Assembly (NCBI GenBank): GCA_963835085.1
Contig: CAWIED010000001.1
Location: 2,108,001-2,172,000 of the forward strand
Direction of reading: 5' to 3'
Origin: JBDIAG01 sp963835085
GTDB lineage: Bacteria; Actinomycetota; Actinomycetes; Actinomycetales; CAWJMD01
DNA length: 64,000 nt
Positions 43,203 through 52,096 of this stretch are shown piece by piece. The notes below the pieces were generated by a model that saw nothing but the letters and a program-made list of their open reading frames with translations, did not search any database and had not been told where the DNA came from. Within the stretch, counting starts at the first letter, position 1. Each line of letters starts with the position of its first letter. The translations under genes were made by a program, and so were the position numbers.

Positions 43203-43301
43203 CCGCCCGGGCCGGACCGCGAAACGCATCCTCATGATCGACGCCGTCATCCGGCACAACGGCCGCGTCTCCCATCCACTGTCGCCGCCCGCGCGAGAGG
43301 C

Positions 43302-43862
43302 CTACACCTGGGCGGGCTCCGCCAGCCAGACGGTCGTCTCGCCGTAGCGGCGCTCGTCCAGACGCAGCAGCCCGGCCGGCCAGTTCGGCTCGGCGCTTCG
43401 CCGGCTGCGCTCCACCACCACCAACGCCCGCTCGGCCAGCCAGCCCTCGGCGAGACGGGCCAGCAGCCCGGCCAGCGCCGGCTCAGCAAGGTCGTAGGGC
43501 GGGTCGAGCAGCACCAGGTCGAACTCGTCCGGCTCTGCGCCCAGGTAGGCCGCCGCGGTGCGCGCGGCCACGCTCACGCTCGAGTCGAGCCCCAGGTCGG
43601 CCACGTTGCGCCGACAGGCGGCCGCCGCTGCCCGATCGGAGTCGACGAGCACCGCCGAGCCGGCACCGCGACTCACGGCTTCCAATCCCAGGGCCCCCGA
43701 CCCGGCGAACAGGTCCAGCACCCGAGCTGAGGCGATCGCGTCGAGATGGTCGAGCCGGGCGAAAAGCGCCTCACGCACCCGGTCACTCGTCGGACGCGTG
43801 CCCCGCCCGGCAGGGACGGTCAGCCGGCGCCCACCGAACCGCCCTGCGACGATGCGGCTCAC
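43302..43862 (-). CDS. rsmD: 16S rRNA (guanine966-N2)-methyltransferase
   Basis: RsmD methylates G966 of 16S rRNA. With the GTG at 43862 the protein has 186 residues. It begins SRIVAGRFGGRRLTVP and has the SAM loop VLDLFAGSGALGLEAVSRG (about 48-66) and the catalytic LVLLDPPYDL. The frame is open upstream to 43907, but the family start is at SRIVAG. The start region is duplicated 68 bp upstream. recG lies 160 bp ahead on the same strand. Confidence 0.93.
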   Translation of the reverse strand: MSRIVAGRFGGRRLTVPAGRGTRPTSDRVREALFARLDHLDAIASARVLDLFAGSGALGLEAVSRGAGSAVLVDSDRAAAAACRRNVADLGLDSSVSVAARTAAAYLGAEPDEFDLVLLDPPYDLAEPALAGLLARLAEGWLAERALVVVERSRRSAEPNWPAGLLRLDERRYGETTVWLAEPAQV

Positions 43863-43974
43863 CGTGTCACGCCCGGCGCCGACGGCCGGCCCGCTGAGAC
43901 CAGCCACTGCGTTGTGACGATGCGGCTCACCGTGTCACGCCCGGCGCCGACGGCCGGCCCGCTGAGACCGGCCA
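43848..43974. repeat. 59-bp direct duplication over the rsmD start
   Basis: The segment 43848-43906 recurs at 43916-43974 with a single difference (AGCCAC against GGCCAC); 9 bp separate the copies. Each contains the reversed GTGAGCCGCATCGTC of the rsmD start. The 68-bp offset puts the upstream start out of frame with rsmD. Confidence 0.85.
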
Positions 43975-44021
43975 CGGGCGTCTCCCGGCCAGGCGGTGCC
44001 ATCACGCGACCCCGCCCCGGC

Positions 44022-46316
44022 TCAGCCCCGCTCAAGGAAGACCTCCCGCTCGGGGTTGAGCATGGTGTCGATGGCTGCGCGGAGCTCAGGATGCCCGGCC
44101 AGATCGGGGTCGGCGGCCACGACGTCGGTGGCCAGTGCCCGGGCAGCGACGATGACGTCTTCGTCGTGGGTCACCCGCAGTACCCGAAGGGACGACAAGG
44201 CCCCCGACTGGGCGGCACCCAGCACGTCGCCCTCGCGCCGGTGCTCGAGGTCGAGCCGGGCAAGAGTGAAGCCGTCGGCCGTCCGGGCCACCTGCTCCAA
44301 CACGGACCCCATCGCGGCCGTGGCATCGGCGGAGGTGACAAAGAAGCAGAACCCGGGATGTCCGCCCCGACCCACCCGGCCACGCAGCTGGTGCAGTTGG
44401 GAGATGCCGAACCGGTTGGCGTCCATGATCACCATCACCGAGGCGTTCGGCACGTCGACCCCCACCTCGATCACCGTGGTGGCCACGAGCACGTCGAGAC
44501 GGCCGGCCGCGAACGCAGCCATCACCGCCTCCTTCTCCTCACTGGGCAACCGGCCGTGCAGCACGCCCAGCCGCAGCCCGGCCAGGGCGGGCTCGACGGC
44601 CAGGGCGGCCATCACCTCGGTGACGTTGGCCCGCGAACCACCGTCGCCGGGCTGGTCGAGGTCGTCGAGGCCGGGCAGCACCTCGCTCCAGCCGCCCTCG
44701 GCGTCGAGCTCGGCCTGCTCGGCCAGCTGAGCGCTGCCGGCCTTGCCCGCCTCGGCGGGCGGGTCGATGGCCGGACACACGACGAAAGCCTGCCGGCCGG
44801 CGTCCACCTGGGCCCGCACGACCTCCCACGTGCGTTTCACCCAGGCGGGCTTCGTGGCGGGCACGACGTGCGAGGCGATGGGCGAGCGCCCAGCCGGGAT
44901 CTCCCGAAGGGTCGAGGTCTCGAGGTCTCCGAAGATGGTCATGGCCACCGTGCGCGGAATCGGGGTGGCCGTCATCACGAGCAGGTGCGGCGTGCGTACG
45001 GCCTTGGCCCGCAAGGCGTCCCGCTGCTCCACACCGAACCGGTGCTGCTCGTCGACCACCACCAGCCCCAGGTCGTGGAACTCGACCGACTCCTGCAGCA
45101 ACGCGTGCGTCCCGATCACGATGCCCGCCTCACCTGAGGCGGCCAGGGCCAACGCCTCCCGCCTGGCCCTGGCCCCGAGCGAGCCGGTGAGCAGCGTGAC
45201 CCGGGTGCCGGGTTCGTCGGAGTCTGCCGGCAGCGGCCCGTCAAGTGCCAGCATGCCGGCGCTGGCCAGGGAGCCGAGCATCGCCGTGATCGAGCGGTAG
45301 TGCTGTTGGGCCAGTACTTCCGTCGGTGCCAGCAGAGCCGTCTGGCCTCCGGCGTCGACCACGGTTAGCATCGCCCGCAGGGCCACCACGGTCTTGCCGG
45401 AGCCCACCTCGCCCTGCAGCAAACGGTGCATCGGGTGCTCACGGGCCAAATCTGCGGCGATGTCGGCGCCGACCGCCTGCTGTCCGGTGGTGAGCTTGAA
45501 CGGCAAGGTCTGGTCGAAGGCGGCCAACAGGCCACCGAGGCCGGGTGAGCGCGGGGTGGCGGCGAGCGCCGCCGACAGGCTGCGCCGACGAGCCAGGGCC
45601 AGCTGCAGCACGTACGCCTCTTCGAACTTCAACCGTTGGTCGGCCCGCTCGACGTCGCGCAAGGATGCGGGATTGTGCTTGAGCCGCAAGGCCTCTGCGG
45701 CCGACGGCCAGCCATGCTCGGCCAACAGCGCAGACGGCAGCACATCGGGTAGTGCAGCGTCGTCCGCCGCGGGCAACACGGTGAGCACCGCGCGAGCGAT
45801 CATCCACGAGGCCGCCTTGGCGCCGGCGGGGTAGATCGGCAGCACCATGCCGGCCCGGCCCTGCAGCGACTGACCGTCTCCGCCGGAGTCGATGGGCTCG
45901 AAGCGCGGGTTCGTGAGTTGCAGCACGCCGTTGAACCGACTGACCTTGCCGTCGAACATCGCCCGAGTACCGGGGCGCAGCCGCGCCGCCCAACCGTGGA
46001 CGGCTCCCGCGCTCCGGGTGATGAACGTGAGTTCCAGCCGATGGCCCGAGGCATCGCTGACGATGACCTTGAGCAGGTGATGCCGGCCGTCTCGGCTGCG
46101 GCGCGAGCTTGCCGACTCGACATTGGCCACCACTGTGAGGTGCTCGCCCACCTGCGGCCGGGACAGGTCGCTGACCTGATGAAACTCCAGATACCGGCGA
46201 GGAAAGTGATAGAGCAGGTCGCCCACGGTGTGCAGGTCGAGGCTTGCCAGTGCGGTGGCCGTCTTGCGATCGAAGGCAGCGCTCAGCCGCTGGTCGAAGG
46301 CAGAGCGCGCGGCCAC
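44022..46316 (-). CDS. recG: ATP-dependent DNA helicase RecG
   Basis: RecG reverses stalled replication forks and branch-migrates junctions. The 764-residue protein has the N-terminal wedge/OB domain (about 55-150), Walker A LLQGEVGSGKTVVALRAM, the box VVVDEQHRFGVEQR, TATPIPRT and the C-terminal helicase lobe with LHGRLPSEEKEAVM, ATTVIEVGVDVPNA and QLRGRVGRGG. It starts with GTG. A loop around residues 520-570 is longer than in many homologues. It follows fakA at 73 bp. Confidence 0.96.
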   Translation of the reverse strand: MAARSAFDQRLSAAFDRKTATALASLDLHTVGDLLYHFPRRYLEFHQVSDLSRPQVGEHLTVVANVESASSRRSRDGRHHLLKVIVSDASGHRLELTFITRSAGAVHGWAARLRPGTRAMFDGKVSRFNGVLQLTNPRFEPIDSGGDGQSLQGRAGMVLPIYPAGAKAASWMIARAVLTVLPAADDAALPDVLPSALLAEHGWPSAAEALRLKHNPASLRDVERADQRLKFEEAYVLQLALARRRSLSAALAATPRSPGLGGLLAAFDQTLPFKLTTGQQAVGADIAADLAREHPMHRLLQGEVGSGKTVVALRAMLTVVDAGGQTALLAPTEVLAQQHYRSITAMLGSLASAGMLALDGPLPADSDEPGTRVTLLTGSLGARARREALALAASGEAGIVIGTHALLQESVEFHDLGLVVVDEQHRFGVEQRDALRAKAVRTPHLLVMTATPIPRTVAMTIFGDLETSTLREIPAGRSPIASHVVPATKPAWVKRTWEVVRAQVDAGRQAFVVCPAIDPPAEAGKAGSAQLAEQAELDAEGGWSEVLPGLDDLDQPGDGGSRANVTEVMAALAVEPALAGLRLGVLHGRLPSEEKEAVMAAFAAGRLDVLVATTVIEVGVDVPNASVMVIMDANRFGISQLHQLRGRVGRGGHPGFCFFVTSADATAAMGSVLEQVARTADGFTLARLDLEHRREGDVLGAAQSGALSSLRVLRVTHDEDVIVAARALATDVVAADPDLAGHPELRAAIDTMLNPEREVFLERG

Positions 46317-46389
46317 ATCCGAGATCCCATCACACCGCGGCCATCGGCCACGACCTGCGGCCGGCGAGCCGGCAAGGGCTGCGTCGTCG

Positions 46390-48180
46390 TCATTCCACGC
46401 CGATCAGCACCGGGTAGGTGTACTGCCCGCCTGCGATCACCTGCACCTGGGCACTGCCTGCCACCTTGCGTACGGCTGCCTCCACCTCGGCGCCGGCGCC
46501 CACCCCGAGCACGAGGGTCACCAACTCGGCCCCGGGCAGCAGGTCGGCCACCACCCGCGCGGTGAGGTCATCGAGTGCGCTTGCGATGCAAGCAATCTCG
46601 CCTCCTATCACGGCCACCGCGTTGCCCGGCTCACACGGTCCCACCGGGGTGGACGCCGCGCGCGACGCCAGCGCGACGGCCGCATGACGGGTGCCCTGCG
46701 CGGCGACGGCCATGCCGGCCACCACCTCGTCGAGGTCGCCGAAGGGATCGAAGACCGCCACGGCGGCCAGCCCCTGCACCTCGGCCACCGTCTCGACGAT
46801 CCGCGCGTCCAGACCTGCCGCCCGCGCGTCGGCCACGGCAGCACGCACCACGGGCACCGAGTCGGCGTCGTTGGGCAGCACCACCACCTTGCGTGCACCG
46901 GTGGCCTCGATCGCCGCCAGCACCTCTTCGGTGGAGATCCGGCGGGCCTGGGTGCTCACCACGGGCATGGCCCCCGCGTCGGCCAGCAGACCCGCCAGCC
47001 CTGGTCCGCTCGCCCAGGCCACGCAGCCCAGCAGCTCCGAGCTGTGGGGCTCCGTGCGCTGCAGCGAGCTCGGCACCCTGGCGGGCGTCGACGCCGCAGA
47101 GCCCGGCGTGAGGTGCGCCGACCCGGTGGCCAGGTGCGCCGACCCGGTGTCCAGGTGCACCGCCCGTACCTCGCTGAGGCTGCCGAGTGCACGGCCGGCT
47201 GCCAGCGCCGCGGCCGGGTCGTCGGTGTGCACGTGAACGCGCCACTGTTGGTGGGCCTCAACCGGAGTGCCTGACCGGGTCCTGGCCGAAGCCTTCGGCG
47301 CGATAGCGGCACCCCCCACCACGACAACACTGTCGCCCAGACGTGCCAACCGCGCGCGCAGCGTCTCCCCCGCTCCATTCCGGCCGGCCAGCAGATACAT
47401 CACCTCGAATCCCGGCCCCTTGTACTCCGGTCGCAGGTGAGCGTCCACATGTTGTTCGTGCTGTTCGGATGCGTGTTCGGGTGCAGAGCCTTCCGGGCCT
47501 TGGCAATCCCCTACGCGGATGCCCGCGACCTGATCGTCCACACCCGGCAGCGGTGTGATCGCCCGGCCGCCGAGAGCCTCTACCAATGCCTCCAGCAGCA
47601 GGACGAATCCTGCCGCGCCGGCATCGACCACCCCGGCGTCGGCCAACGGCGGCAACTGGGACGGAGTACGCGCCAACGCCTCCCGGGCAGCAGCAGCGGC
47701 AACGTCGGCAACGCGCAGAGCGTCGCGAGGCGTCGGCTCGGCTGCCAGCGCAACAGAGACCGCCCTGGTCGCAGACAGCACCGTGCCCTCCAGCGGCATC
47801 GACACCGCCTGCCAGGCCTGCTCGTCGGCCCGCCGCAGCGCCGCAGCCAACAAGCGCCCACCAACCAGCTCACCCGCATCCACGAACGTCTCGGCGCAGG
47901 CGCGCAGCATCTGCGCGGTGATGATTCCCGAGTTGCCACGAGCGCCGAGCAGGGCTCCACGCGCCAGCGCGGCACTCAGCGGGCCGAGCCGTCCGGCTGC
48001 GGTGCGCGCCTCCTGTGCGGCCCGCCGGAACGTCAGGAGCAGATTGGTGCCCGTATCGCCATCCGGCACCGGAAAGACGTTCAGCGCATCGAGGGCTGCG
48101 GCACAGTGCTCCAAGCGCCCGAGCGCCAGCGCCACCCAGCGGCGACAGGCCTCGACGTCGAGCTCATGTCGCTCGTCCAC
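46390..48180 (-). CDS. fakA: Fatty acid kinase-like DAK2/DegV protein FakA
   Basis: FakA phosphorylates FakB-bound fatty acids for use in phospholipid synthesis or signalling. The 596-residue protein has the DAK2 kinase domain (about 10-205) with NVFPVPDGDTGTNLLLTF and GARGNSGIITAQ, a middle domain, and a C-terminal DegV-like part ending VIAGGQYTYPVLIGVE. GTG 48180 starts VDERHELDVEACRRW; a GTG two codons earlier is possible. An in-frame 21-bp repeat (HLATGSAHL) begins near 47111. rpmB-fakA-recG is a conserved neighbourhood, though rpmB is divergent here. Confidence 0.9.
   Translation of the reverse strand: MDERHELDVEACRRWVALALGRLEHCAAALDALNVFPVPDGDTGTNLLLTFRRAAQEARTAAGRLGPLSAALARGALLGARGNSGIITAQMLRACAETFVDAGELVGGRLLAAALRRADEQAWQAVSMPLEGTVLSATRAVSVALAAEPTPRDALRVADVAAAAAREALARTPSQLPPLADAGVVDAGAAGFVLLLEALVEALGGRAITPLPGVDDQVAGIRVGDCQGPEGSAPEHASEQHEQHVDAHLRPEYKGPGFEVMYLLAGRNGAGETLRARLARLGDSVVVVGGAAIAPKASARTRSGTPVEAHQQWRVHVHTDDPAAALAAGRALGSLSEVRAVHLDTGSAHLATGSAHLTPGSAASTPARVPSSLQRTEPHSSELLGCVAWASGPGLAGLLADAGAMPVVSTQARRISTEEVLAAIEATGARKVVVLPNDADSVPVVRAAVADARAAGLDARIVETVAEVQGLAAVAVFDPFGDLDEVVAGMAVAAQGTRHAAVALASRAASTPVGPCEPGNAVAVIGGEIACIASALDDLTARVVADLLPGAELVTLVLGVGAGAEVEAAVRKVAGSAQVQVIAGGQYTYPVLIGVE
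47111..47158. repeat. 21-bp tandem repeat inside fakA
   Basis: AGGTGCGCCGACCCGGTGKCC occurs twice in tandem, with a third partial unit. It encodes repeats of the form HLxTGSA in the linker between the kinase and C-terminal parts. The frame is preserved. Confidence 0.65.
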
Positions 48181-48310
48181 GCCCACACCCCCATCCTGCC
48201 CCCTGACCTGCACCGACGCCGGTCCGACCCGGCCGGCACAGCGCAACCGCGACGACAAAATCATCGGGCCAACCAGAACACAGCGGACCAACCAGAACAA
48301 CAGGACGCCC

Positions 48311-48400
48311 GGTGTGGTCGACACCATCCCGACGCGGCCAACACCGACCCGACGCGACCAACACCGACCCGCGGCGACCAACACCGGGCCGCGGCGGACG
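48311..48400. repeat. 20-bp tandem repeat upstream of fakA
   Basis: Three units of GACGCGRCCAACACCGACCC (48331, 48351, 48371) follow each other, with a degenerate unit before and a partial one after. Just upstream, CCAACCAGAACA occurs twice (48269 and 48289). They lie in the 409-bp divergent region between fakA and rpmB (48181-48589), where nothing else but the rpmB promoter is seen. Confidence 0.7.
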
Positions 48401-48513
48401 GCACCGCGCTGAACACGACCGGGCACCCGACCCGCTAGAATCGCCATCTCTCTCCTCCTGCAGCAGTTGATGCGCCTGCAGCTGATGCTGCTTGCAGGTG
48501 GGGTTGCACGGAT

Positions 48514-48543
48514 TTGAGGCCGACCTGGCCGCCCGTGTACCCT
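48514..48543 (+). promoter_or_regulatory. Promoter of rpmB
   Basis: TTGAGG (48514-48519) and TACCCT (48538-48543) are separated by 18 bp, matching the housekeeping actinobacterial pattern. The predicted start near 48550 leaves a 40-nt leader that contains the AGGAG ribosome site. Confidence 0.5.
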
Positions 48544-48589
48544 CGGAGGGTTGTCCGAAAGCCGATACATCAACTCCCAGGAGATACAC

Positions 48590-48775
48590 GTGGCTTCCAC
48601 CTGCGCCATTTGCGGCAAGAGCCCGAGCTTCGGGCACAACATCTCGCACTCCCACCGACGCACCAAGCGTCGCTGGAACCCGAACATCCAGCGCGTGCGC
48701 GCCATGGTCGGCAACACCCGTCGCCGGGTCGACGTCTGCACGTCGTGCCTCAAGGCCGGCAAGGTCGCTCGCTAG
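48590..48775 (+). CDS. rpmB: 50S ribosomal protein L28
   Basis: The 61-residue protein starts ASTCAICGKSPSFGHNISHSH and has a second cysteine pair in VDVCTSCLKAGKV, giving a four-cysteine, probably zinc-binding, form of L28. GTG 48590 has AGGAG 6 nt upstream; the longer frame upstream is not family-like. It is transcribed away from fakA. Confidence 0.96.
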   Translation: MASTCAICGKSPSFGHNISHSHRRTKRRWNPNIQRVRAMVGNTRRRVDVCTSCLKAGKVAR

Positions 48776-48842
48776 CTCGCGGTCGGCCTAAGGCGCCAGT
48801 CATCGCACGGCCTTAACGCAAGACATTCCTCGCCCGGCAGCC

Positions 48843-49907
48843 TCAGCCGCCGAAGTGGTCCCAGCCCGGCGTCCGTAGTCGGCTCCTCACCTCTGGTGAG
48901 AGACCCTCCACGGTCACCGGGCTGGTGTGCATCTCCCCACCTGCCGAGGGCAGCCTGGTGCCGGTCACCCGCCCGATCGGCGCGAAGTCGTCGGGAAGGT
49001 CCGCTCGGGTTGGGAAGGTGGCAAGCAGCCCGTGATCCTCTCCCCCCGTGAGCACCCATTGCCAGGCCCGCAGCTGCGGCTCGTCGTCACCGAGATCGGT
49101 TGCCACCTGGGCGAGTTCAGCATTGAGGCCGGCCAGTGCCGCAGCCTCGGCGTCGATCGCCATCGTGACACCACTGGCCACGGCGATCCTGGCTGCGTCG
49201 CGCAGCAGACCGTCTGAGACGTCGATCATCGCCGTCGCCCCGGCCAGCGCGGCCCGCGGGCCCGCGGCCAACGGCGGACGCGCGGCACGCTGAGTGGCTA
49301 TCGCCACAGTCGTTGCCGCCCCAGCACCAGCCCCCCCGATGCCCCCAGCCCGGAACGCGTCGAGGCCGGCCGCAGCCCGACCCACAGTGCCCGCCAGGGC
49401 CAGCACGTCACCCGGCCTGGCACCGCTGCGCAGGACGGGGGCCTTGCCCTGCAGATCCCCGTGAACGGCGACCGACACCATGAGACACGGCCCACCGGAC
49501 AGGTCGCCACCCACCACGGCAGCCCCGGCAGGCCCGCAGGTGTCGGCAAGCCCCCGCGCCAGATCGACCACCCACGACAACGGCGTGGCGGCGGGCACCA
49601 CCAGCCCCACCACCAAGCTCGTGGGCCGGGCACCCATTGCCGCGATGTCGGCAAGATTCTGGGCGGCGGCCTTGGCCCCCACGTCGCGCCCCGACGACGT
49701 CGAGCGTAAGAAGTCGTAGCCCTCCACCAGCAGGTCGGTCGACACCACGAACCGGCCGTCAGGAGCGGCCACCACGGCCGCGTCGTCGCCGGCGCCCACG
49801 AGCACCGAGGCCGACGAACTCTGTTGCAGCACAGGCAGGATCGCTGCCAGTACGCCGTCCTCCCCCAGCTCTGCGAGAGTGAGCTCCGATGGGTGCGCAG
49901 CGGCCAT
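48843..49907 (-). CDS. thiL: Thiamine-monophosphate kinase
   Basis: ThiL phosphorylates thiamine monophosphate to the active diphosphate. The 354-residue protein has the metal/ATP sites GAGDDAAVV and VSTDLLVEGYDF (about 43-70), ALAGTVG and IDVSDGLLRDAARIA. ATG 49907 was chosen because it gives the family N-terminus (LTLAELGEDGVLAAI); TACCGT lies 8 nt upstream and a ribosome site is lacking. The longer frame to 49988 overlaps the divergent regulator gene. No other thiamine genes are nearby. Confidence 0.94.
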   Translation of the reverse strand: MAAAHPSELTLAELGEDGVLAAILPVLQQSSSASVLVGAGDDAAVVAAPDGRFVVSTDLLVEGYDFLRSTSSGRDVGAKAAAQNLADIAAMGARPTSLVVGLVVPAATPLSWVVDLARGLADTCGPAGAAVVGGDLSGGPCLMVSVAVHGDLQGKAPVLRSGARPGDVLALAGTVGRAAAGLDAFRAGGIGGAGAGAATTVAIATQRAARPPLAAGPRAALAGATAMIDVSDGLLRDAARIAVASGVTMAIDAEAAALAGLNAELAQVATDLGDDEPQLRAWQWVLTGGEDHGLLATFPTRADLPDDFAPIGRVTGTRLPSAGGEMHTSPVTVEGLSPEVRSRLRTPGWDHFGG

Positions 49908-49975
49908 GATTCGACACGGTAGCGTGTGCAGCCGACCGGGCGTCAGCGCCGACGCCCCTCCCCGAGGAGGACACC

Positions 49976-50209
49976 GTGGTTCAGGCATATGTGCTCGTGC
50001 AGACCGAAGTCGGCAAGGCCGCTCCCGTGGCCGAGGCGATCGGCAAGCTTCCTGGCGTCGTCGCCGCTGAAGACGTCACCGGTCCCTACGACGTGATCGT
50101 GCGCGTGCAGTCCGAGACGGTCGAAGACCTCGGACCGCTCGTGATGTCGCAAATCCAGAGCGTGCCGGGCATCACCCGCACCGTCACCTGCACGGTGGTG
50201 CACGCCTGA
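49976..50209 (+). CDS. Stand-alone Lrp/AsnC ligand-binding domain protein
   Basis: This 77-residue RAM domain has no DNA-binding helix-turn-helix. The fold signature is AYVLVQTEVGKAAPVAEAI, VTGPYDVIVRVQSET and GITRTVTCTVV. Such proteins form octamers and bind amino acids; in actinobacteria they commonly sit beside thiL. The GTG has GAGGAGG 5 nt upstream. The partner and ligand are unknown. Confidence 0.9.
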   Translation: MVQAYVLVQTEVGKAAPVAEAIGKLPGVVAAEDVTGPYDVIVRVQSETVEDLGPLVMSQIQSVPGITRTVTCTVVHA

Positions 50210-50259
50210 CTCCAGTACATCTACCCACAGGCCCCGGGCTGCTCGCCTCAGGGCTCCCT

Positions 50260-50730
50260 GTGTTGGGCGCTCGCAGGGCTCGCCGGGCTGCCCACGCGGG
50301 CGCCGTCGTAGCGGCCCTTGCCGTCGTGGCGGGCTGCGCCAGCACGGTGCCGGTCTCGGCGGGGCCGTCGTCCACCGATCCCCACTGCTCGAACGTGCTC
50401 GTGACCCTGCCCGATCAGGTAGGCGGCCTCACCCGACGTGAGGTGACCTCGCAGGCCACCGCCGCCTGGGCGGGTGCCGACCAGGCCCAGGCCGTGCGGC
50501 TGCGCTGCGGCATCACTCCGCCCGGGCCAACCATCGACCCCTGCACGGTGGTCGGCGGAGTCGACTGGGTGGTCGACGAACACAGCGGCCAGATCCGCTA
50601 CCGCACCTTCGGCCGGGTGCCCGCGGTCGAGATCGACGTGCCGCCCACCCACCAGGATGGTCTCGACACTCTGCTGAGTGCGATCTCCGGCGCTTTGGCC
50701 CCCCTGCCGGCCACGGCGACCTGCCAGTAG
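50260..50730 (+). CDS. DUF3515 family lipoprotein
   Basis: This 156-residue exported protein has a basic N-terminus, a hydrophobic segment (about 15-24) and the lipobox VVAGC with the lipidated Cys at about 26. The body contains paired cysteines (DPHCSNV, RLRCGI, DPCTVV) as in the DUF3515 family, usually encoded between thiL and ddl in actinobacteria. GTG start; no strong ribosome site is visible. Function unknown. Confidence 0.85.
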   Translation: MLGARRARRAAHAGAVVAALAVVAGCASTVPVSAGPSSTDPHCSNVLVTLPDQVGGLTRREVTSQATAAWAGADQAQAVRLRCGITPPGPTIDPCTVVGGVDWVVDEHSGQIRYRTFGRVPAVEIDVPPTHQDGLDTLLSAISGALAPLPATATCQ

Positions 50731-50770
50731 CCGCCCCGGGCCTGCAGCGGCTATGGGGGCCACCCCGAGG

Positions 50771-51994
50771 TCAGCCCCGCGCCGGCCGCGGAACGGCCAG
50801 CATCGGCAGCAGGCACAAGAACGACGCGATCGCCATCGACGTCCCCATCAGCACCGGAGTGACGCCCACCAGCGAGACGGCTGGCGGGATCGTCGCGCCG
50901 AAGATGGTCTGCAGCAGCCCCAGGCAGGCCGAGGCGGCTCCGATCGCCGAGGCCTGGCCCTCCAAGGCAAGGGTTGTGGTGTTCGGCAGCAATGGCCCTG
51001 CCACCGAGATCGCGAAGAACAACGGCACGAGCACCCACCACACCGACCCGAGGTGCACGCCCACGGCAACCATCAGACACGCGACGACGCTCAACCCCAA
51101 GGTCCAGGTCAGCAGCCGGTACGGGCCGTATCTGCCCACCAGGCGCAGGTTCAACCTGCCCAGCAGCAGGATTGCCACGGAGTTCGCCGCGAACATGAAG
51201 CCGAACTGCTGCGGGGTCAGGCCGTATCCCTGCTGCAGCGCGAAACTGCCCATCGCCAGGTACAGGCTCAGTGGCTGGAAACCCAGGGCCAGCACAAGGG
51301 CCGGAGCCAGGAACGACCGGTCGGCGAGCACCGCGGGGAAGGAGCTGAAGATCGTCCCCATACTCGATGGTCGGCGCCTAGCCGGCGGCAGCGTCTCCGG
51401 GAGGCGAGTGGCCGCGACGAGCAGCGCGGCCCCGCACACAGCGATCGTGACGAAGATCCCTCGCCAGCCGGTCACCGCCATCAGGAGCGCGCCCAGCAAC
51501 GGGGCCAGTACGGGCGCGATGCCGAAGACCAGGGCGGTGACACCGTAGGCGTGGGCGGCCTCCCTGCCGCTATACAGGTCGCGCACCACAGACCTGGCGA
51601 GCACAATGCCCGCCCCGCCCCCGAGCCCGCCGATGAGTCGAGCCACGAGCAGAAGGCCCAGGTTCGGGGCGATGGCGCACGCCAGCGCTGCCACGGTGAA
51701 CACGGCGACCCCGATGACCAGCGGCCGTTTGCGGCCGACCTGGTCGCTCAGCGGGCCGACGATCACCTGGCCGAGGCCGAGCCCCACCATGGACACCGAC
51801 AGGGAGAGCTGGCCGCCGGTCTGCGTCGTGCCCAGGTCGCGCGCCAGCTGCGGAAGGCCGGGCAGATACATATCGAACGACAGCGGCCCGAAGGCCGACA
51901 GCGCGCCGAGCATGACGAGCAGGCGTCGCGGGGAGGTCACCTGCGTGGCTGGGGCGTGGACAACGGACAACGGACTCCTGAGGGAAAGCGGCAC
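50771..51994 (-). CDS. Bcr/CflA-type multidrug MFS transporter
   Basis: This 407-residue efflux protein has 12 predicted helices. The early helix LGALSAFGPLSFDMYLPGLPQL (region about 29-50) with the conserved Asp, and GPLSDQVGRKRPLV, are characteristic of the Bcr/CflA drug-resistance subfamily. The GTG at 51994 is the longest start. AGGAG inside it, followed by a TTG at 51970, suggests that the TTG may be used instead. The palindrome at 52060 lies 66 bp upstream and may be its operator. Substrate unknown. Confidence 0.88.
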   Translation of the reverse strand: MPLSLRSPLSVVHAPATQVTSPRRLLVMLGALSAFGPLSFDMYLPGLPQLARDLGTTQTGGQLSLSVSMVGLGLGQVIVGPLSDQVGRKRPLVIGVAVFTVAALACAIAPNLGLLLVARLIGGLGGGAGIVLARSVVRDLYSGREAAHAYGVTALVFGIAPVLAPLLGALLMAVTGWRGIFVTIAVCGAALLVAATRLPETLPPARRRPSSMGTIFSSFPAVLADRSFLAPALVLALGFQPLSLYLAMGSFALQQGYGLTPQQFGFMFAANSVAILLLGRLNLRLVGRYGPYRLLTWTLGLSVVACLMVAVGVHLGSVWWVLVPLFFAISVAGPLLPNTTTLALEGQASAIGAASACLGLLQTIFGATIPPAVSLVGVTPVLMGTSMAIASFLCLLPMLAVPRPARG

Positions 51995-52059
51995 AAGCCG
52001 CTGCCCTGCGGCTGAGAGGCGGGGCCGGGACGCGACGTGTCAACCGGCTCCAGCAGCCT

Positions 52060-52075
52060 ATCAAATCGATTCGAT
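52060..52075. promoter_or_regulatory. Palindrome upstream of the Bcr/CflA gene
   Basis: ATCAAATCGATTCGAT is symmetric except for one base pair and is AT-rich in a GC-rich gap (51995-52096). It lies 66 bp before the MFS start and 22 bp after the flavin-reductase-like gene stop. A repressor site for the transporter is plausible; no regulator gene lies beside it. Confidence 0.45.
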
Positions 52076-52096
52076 GGCGAGAGCGTGAGTCGAAAC

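Larger units (their letters stand above)
42685..43301. other. Non-coding gap with two inverted-repeat elements
   Basis: This 617-bp gap between rsmD and coaD holds the coaD -10 (TAGGCT, 42697-42692) and the two related inverted-repeat elements listed separately. Frames of 80-200 codons cross it on both strands, but they have no ribosome site and are shadows of the repeats and of rsmD. Confidence 0.55.

Noticed and set aside
50678..52015. 445-codon plus-strand frame opposite the Bcr/CflA gene
   Set aside because: Gln/His/Arg-rich shadow of a membrane protein.
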